Below, in pieces: positions 60,157 to 64,000 of a DNA stretch of 64,000 nt. The stretch comes from Rhodoferax mekongensis (lineage in GTDB: Bacteria > Pseudomonadota > Gammaproteobacteria > Burkholderiales > Burkholderiaceae_C): the NCBI RefSeq assembly GCF_032191775.1, contig NZ_CP132507.1, forward strand, positions 1,637,001 through 1,701,000, written 5' to 3'. The notes under the pieces are model-generated. The model made no database searches, had not been told where the DNA came from, and worked only from the letters and a program-made list of their open reading frames with translations. How positions within the stretch are numbered: position 1 is the first letter of the stretch; each line of letters begins with the position of its first letter. Both the position numbers and the translations under genes were made by a program.

Positions 60157-62679
60157 ATGACCGAAGCAGTCAGGCTGGATATCGACACCTTCTTGCCTTA
60201 CATGCGGGATGTGATCCGGTGTGAAGGCGCCCTGCACGAACTCAACCTGATGTGGCGGCTGATCGAGTCGTCCGCCAAGATGAACTGCCCGGACGAGGCG
60301 CAAGCCATCCTCCCCACCATGGCCGCCACCCGCGAGGGCTTTACCCGGCTGGAGCATGAGCTGGTGGCCAGCCTGGTCAGTGAGAAAGTGGGCACGGTGC
60401 TTGATGAAATCGGCACCCAGGCGCAGTACGTCATCGACATCGTGGTGCGCAATCTGTACGAGCGCACTGCCGACGTCGGCTTTCTGGCTACCGACAACGA
60501 GCTGTGCAACTTTGTGGCCGGCATCACCGACGACCAGGCCGCCGCCCGCGCGCGCTTGCGGGCCTATGCCACCAAATACACCGTGTATGACGAAATCATG
60601 TTGCTCGACACCGCGGGCAACGTGCTGGTCCAGATCGACGAGACCACGCCCATGGAGGGCTCCGACGACCCGCTGATCGCGCATACGCTGGCCAGCGACG
60701 GCTTTGTGGAGACATTCCGTTTCAGCCAACTTCGCCCCAACAAGCGCCTGGCCCTGATTTACTCCAAGCGCATGCTGCACCCCCAGACGCAGCGGGTAGT
60801 GGGCGTGCTGTGCCTGTGCTTTCATTTCGAGCAGGAAATGGCGGGCATCTTCCGCTCGCACCGCGATGCGGCCAAACGCTCCAACATGCTGCTGCTGGAT
60901 GGCGATAACCGGGTTATCGAGTCCGCAGATCCGACCTGGATTCCGCTGGGCTCGGTGGTGCCGGTGAATCACAGCGCATCGCCACGTTTGTGGGTGTTCA
61001 TGGGGCGGCAGTATTTGGTACGCACCTTCCGCTCAGGCGGCTATCAGGGCTACCCCGGCCCGCCGGGCTGGCAAGGGCAGGTCATGATTCCGGTGGACAT
61101 CGCCTTCACCGGGCGCGACACCCAAGCCCTGGCCGCGCTGGATGCGGGCATGCGCAGCGGTTTGCTGTCGCACGCGCAGGCCCTCTCGGGGCCTTTGTTT
61201 GAAATCATGGCTGCGGCCGAGACCATACGCTGCGTGGTGTGGAACGGGCAGGTCATGTCGGCCGGTCAGCAGGGCGACCTGAGCAAGCTCAAGGCCATCC
61301 TCGCGCAGATCAGCGAAACCGGTGCGCGTAGCAACGCGCTGTTTGCCAAGTCAATTGGCGATTTGTATGAAACTGTGCTCAACACCAGCCTGCAAAAGGC
61401 TGAGTTTGTGGCGCGCTTGCTGGTGGATTTGTTGGATCGCAACTTGTACGAGCGCTCCGACGACTGCCGCTGGTGGGCTCTGACGCCGGAGCTGCGCCAG
61501 GCACTGAGTGCGCCGGTGTGGACCGATGCGCTGGCCGAGGAGGTGACCGGCATCCTCCGTTACATCAATTCGCTCTACACCGTTTACACCCGCTTGTTTG
61601 TGTACGACGCGGAGGGGCGCATTGTGGCCAGTACCGAGCTCGATGAAACCCATGGTCCCGGCATCGCCGGTGAGCAACTCGATGCGCTCACGCTGTCCCG
61701 GGTCAAGGCGCTGCGCACCGAGCAGGACTACTACGTTACGCCTTTCGGCGCGGACCCGTTTTATGGCGGCCAGTCCACCTACACCTACCACGCGGCCGTG
61801 CGCGACCCGCTGCGCCCGGACCGGGTGGTGGGGGGTGTGGGTATTGTGTTCAATTCGGCACCGGAATTCACCGCCATGCTGCGCAGCGGTGTGGGCGAGC
61901 GCCCAGGCATGCAGGCCTTGTTTGTGGACCGCGCAGGCAAAGTCATTGCCAGCACCGACCCGGCCATGCCGGTAGGCAGCCAACTGGCTCTGCAGGCCGA
62001 GGTGCAGCAGCTGCCTTCCGGGCGCAGCCTGTCCAAAGTAGTGGAGCGCGGCGGCAACTACACCATCATGGGCAGCGCCGCATCCCAGGGCTACCGGGAG
62101 TTCAAAACCAGCGATGGCTACCGAGATGACGTGATTGCCGTGGTGTACGACGCTCTGGGTGCAGTGCGTGAAGGCCAGAGCCGCAGCGCTGACCTGGAGC
62201 TGCCCTTGGTAGGCCTGCAAGGTGGCGAGCGCGCGGAGTACGCCACCTTCTGGGGCGATGGCAAATTGTTTGCCCTCTCTGCAGAGCATGTGCAAGAGGC
62301 CGTGTCGGCGGCCAAGCTCACCTCGGTACCGGTAGACGATGGCCGCGGGCGGGTAGGCCTGATGGCCTGGACGCAAAACGGCCGCGAGCAGGCTTCGGTG
62401 TGGGTGTTTGACTTGTGCCTGTTGCTGACCGGCCGTCGCGCAGTGGTGCAAAAGAGCAGCCAGATCATTGTGCTGCGCCATCAGGATCGCTTGCTCGGCC
62501 TGCTGGTGGATGCCCTGCATGGTGTCACCGAGTTCCGCACCGATCAGATCATTCCGACGCCCTTCGGCGGCAGCGCTGGCCGGCCCGCGCTGGTGAGGGC
62601 CTTCATCAAGGCCAATGGCGGCGATGTGCTGGTGCAGGTGGTGGACGTGAAAGCCTGCTTCGAGCGCGTGTACGACTAG
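60157..62679 (+). CDS. Soluble tandem Cache-like sensor protein with C-terminal CheW domain
   Basis: This 840-aa protein has two related sensor units, each introduced by a helix ending NLYERTADVGFLATD (about 106-120) or NLYERSDDCRWWALT (about 430-445), followed by a PAS/Cache-like domain with YTVYDEIMLLDTAGNVLVQ and YTVYTRLFVYDAEGRIVAS. The C-terminus (about 690-840) is a CheW-like domain: FALSAEHVQEAV, VWVFDLCLLLTGRR and LGLLVDALHGVTEF. No transmembrane helix or methyl-accepting domain is visible. It could couple an internal ligand to a chemosensory array. ATG 60157 has AGGGAG upstream. Confidence 0.82.
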   Translation: MTEAVRLDIDTFLPYMRDVIRCEGALHELNLMWRLIESSAKMNCPDEAQAILPTMAATREGFTRLEHELVASLVSEKVGTVLDEIGTQAQYVIDIVVRNLYERTADVGFLATDNELCNFVAGITDDQAAARARLRAYATKYTVYDEIMLLDTAGNVLVQIDETTPMEGSDDPLIAHTLASDGFVETFRFSQLRPNKRLALIYSKRMLHPQTQRVVGVLCLCFHFEQEMAGIFRSHRDAAKRSNMLLLDGDNRVIESADPTWIPLGSVVPVNHSASPRLWVFMGRQYLVRTFRSGGYQGYPGPPGWQGQVMIPVDIAFTGRDTQALAALDAGMRSGLLSHAQALSGPLFEIMAAAETIRCVVWNGQVMSAGQQGDLSKLKAILAQISETGARSNALFAKSIGDLYETVLNTSLQKAEFVARLLVDLLDRNLYERSDDCRWWALTPELRQALSAPVWTDALAEEVTGILRYINSLYTVYTRLFVYDAEGRIVASTELDETHGPGIAGEQLDALTLSRVKALRTEQDYYVTPFGADPFYGGQSTYTYHAAVRDPLRPDRVVGGVGIVFNSAPEFTAMLRSGVGERPGMQALFVDRAGKVIASTDPAMPVGSQLALQAEVQQLPSGRSLSKVVERGGNYTIMGSAASQGYREFKTSDGYRDDVIAVVYDALGAVREGQSRSADLELPLVGLQGGERAEYATFWGDGKLFALSAEHVQEAVSAAKLTSVPVDDGRGRVGLMAWTQNGREQASVWVFDLCLLLTGRRAVVQKSSQIIVLRHQDRLLGLLVDALHGVTEFRTDQIIPTPFGGSAGRPALVRAFIKANGGDVLVQVVDVKACFERVYD

Positions 62680-63635
62680 GCTGTAGCGACACGGCGCGTG
62701 CGGTAGGCCTTGGGCGTGAGCCCGAAATGCTGGCGGAAGCAGCGGATGAAGTAGCTGGCGCTGGCAAATCCGCAGCACCATGCCACCTCTTTGACGGCAG
62801 CATCGCCTTCCGTCAACAAGCGGGCAGCGCGGGCCAGGCGCTGCTGCAGGATGACCTGCCACAGGTGATCGCCGGTGTGGCTGCTGTAAAGGTGCGACAG
62901 GTAGTCCGCCGTGCAGCCCAACTCCTGGGCCAATGAAGCGACCGTCAGGTCCACCTCGCCCATGCGGTTTTGCACCAAACGGCGCAGCTGGCTCAACAAG
63001 GCCGGCTCTTGCGACAGGGTCTTTTGCGGAGCATCCAGCAAGCGGGCCACGCTGCTAAGCGCAGCCGCGAGCAAGGCCCGTTGTTGCAGCGGCCACAACC
63101 CGGGTGAATCCTGCGCAGGCGGCCGGGCTGCATCGCGCAGCCAGCCCTCAATGCGCATGGCCTCCAGGTGGCTGCAAGTCTCCAGGTACAAGCTGGCGGG
63201 GTGGCCGGGCCGGTCTTCATGGGCCAGGTGGCAGGACATGCGCTGGCTGTCCGCAGAGATCACCATGTTGGAAAAAGCCTGTCCCTCACTTCCGCTCACC
63301 CACTCGTCGTGCAGCAGCTTTGGCGGTACCACCAGTACCTCGCCCGGCATGAGAGTGAGCTGCGCGTGCGGGAAGGTAAATGTCGTTTGCCCTTGCAGTT
63401 GCAAAAACACCTCCGCGTGCAAATGCATGTGCCCGGCGCCGCGCAGGCTGTCCTCTGGCAAAGGCGGCGGGTTACGCAATGGCAGGGTGCCGGACGCCGC
63501 TTCGTGGATAAACCCGGCCAGCGCGCTGCGCATGTGGCTGGCGTGCACGGGCGCATCCGGGTGATCGCAGGCAATGGCGGCAATGCAGGGGCCATCGCCA
63601 TCGATGCTATCGAGGATTTTTACTACTTTTGACAT
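62676..63635 (-). CDS. AraC-family transcriptional regulator
   Basis: This 319-aa regulator has an N-terminal cupin-like sensing region (GHMHLHAEVFLQLQGQTTF near 68-86) and a C-terminal AraC HTH pair (LAQELGCTADYLSHLYSSHT near 235-254 and VKEVAWCCGFASASYFIRCF near 280-299). It probably controls the divergent MFS gene. Its stop shares the four bases CTAG with the stop of the CheW-containing gene. Confidence 0.9.
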   Translation of the reverse strand: MSKVVKILDSIDGDGPCIAAIACDHPDAPVHASHMRSALAGFIHEAASGTLPLRNPPPLPEDSLRGAGHMHLHAEVFLQLQGQTTFTFPHAQLTLMPGEVLVVPPKLLHDEWVSGSEGQAFSNMVISADSQRMSCHLAHEDRPGHPASLYLETCSHLEAMRIEGWLRDAARPPAQDSPGLWPLQQRALLAAALSSVARLLDAPQKTLSQEPALLSQLRRLVQNRMGEVDLTVASLAQELGCTADYLSHLYSSHTGDHLWQVILQQRLARAARLLTEGDAAVKEVAWCCGFASASYFIRCFRQHFGLTPKAYRTRRVATA

Positions 63636-63778
63636 GGGAGTGGTATCGAATTCCTACCGAGAGTATCAGTCTAATGATTACGCTATGGCGATGGAAAACC
63701 TGTTTTCGCGAGCCTCAGTTATCTTGAACTCTGCGCAATTTTCTAAGAATTTCGCTATTTTCGTTTCGGAGGCTGCCC

Positions 63779-64000
63779 ATGCACGCAGCTGAACATCACG
63801 GCACGCCCGCGCAAATCCGCCGCGCCATTTGGGCGACGCGGGGGCTGTTTACCGTGCTGGGCGTCTTCAGCGCGGTGTGGGGCGTGCACATTCCTTCCGT
63901 CAAGCGTCAGTACGACCTGGGCGAGGCAGCGCTCTCGCTGGTGCTGGTGGCGGCCGCGCTGGGGGCAATTGCAGCATTGTTCTTCGCGGGCCGAGTGATT
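63779..64000 (+). CDS. MFS transporter, N-terminal part (3' end outside window)
   Basis: An open frame from ATG 63779, with GGAGG about seven bases upstream, runs off the window edge after 74 codons. It starts MHAAEHHGTPAQIRRAIWAT and continues with a helix LFTVLGVFSAVWGVHIPSV, a loop KRQYDLGEAAL and a second helix LSLVLVAAALGAIAALFFA. This is the YbjJ-type MFS start, where the first two helices flank a KxxYDLGEA-like loop. It is divergent from the AraC-type regulator, its likely controller. Confidence 0.8.
   Translation, partial: MHAAEHHGTPAQIRRAIWATRGLFTVLGVFSAVWGVHIPSVKRQYDLGEAALSLVLVAAALGAIAALFFAGRVI

Overview
The window looks like chromosomal DNA of a Burkholderiales betaproteobacterium, most likely of the Comamonadaceae (Rhodoferax/Polaromonas-like). 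Grounds are the GC-rich coding with strong third-position bias, a Bug-type periplasmic receptor, a form II CoxL cluster, the fkpB-ispH-serS neighbourhood, and dispersed repeats of the TAGCTGCTnGCGCA type. The genus is inference from these features and not proven. No insertion sequence, phage gene or CRISPR array was seen.

Layout. 1-8747: a molybdenum/tungsten block, with the tail of a soluble NAD-linked formate dehydrogenase (fdsB, fdsA), fdhD, a tungstate ABC transporter (tupBCA), mobA and moeA, joined by 1-14 base overlaps. 8748-12827: an AT-richer accessory island holding a Crp/Fnr-type regulator with an FNR/DNR-like palindrome at its start, a secreted His/Met-rich protein, a methyltransferase, two tiny Cys-rich exported proteins (one of 43 aa), a secreted SUMF1/NirV-like protein and three copies of a 50-bp repeat. 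12906-16833: an FtsX-like permease, a truncated haemoglobin and a secreted intradiol-dioxygenase-like lipoprotein. 16858-25795: a GAF/Fis regulator divergent from a form II CO-dehydrogenase-like cluster (coxSLM, then a terminator, then coxDEGF). 25808-30299: smr, radC, fkpB-ispH, serS and tRNA-Ser(CGA).

30385-38821: a Bug receptor, a GMC oxidoreductase/hydrolase pair, an EAL protein, an SRPBCC protein, a secretin-like exported protein and a nitrobindin-like protein. 38905-50808: a long minus-strand run with trpS (carrying an extra C-terminal domain), an M50 protease, a Sua5/YciO protein, a PHP phosphatase, a pseudouridine synthase, a hybrid histidine kinase, a 5'-nucleotidase, two cytochromes c and an acyl-CoA ligase. 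50914-64000: a ferredoxin, GNAT, FabH-like, alcohol dehydrogenase, bile-acid-symporter-like, small membrane, SRPBCC, DUF2846, exonuclease, DUF808, EamA, SDR, tandem sensor-CheW and AraC proteins, and the start of an MFS transporter.

How the parts work together. The first block supplies and uses Mo/W cofactor: TupABC imports the oxyanion, MoeA inserts it, MobA makes the guanylated cofactor, FdhD activates FdsA. The Cox cluster is a second molybdoenzyme with its own maturation proteins. The island resembles a nitrosative or metal stress response, but that role is inferred. A dispersed repeat family, found both between genes and inside reading frames (including the very start of the EamA gene), is the most pervasive unexplained structure.
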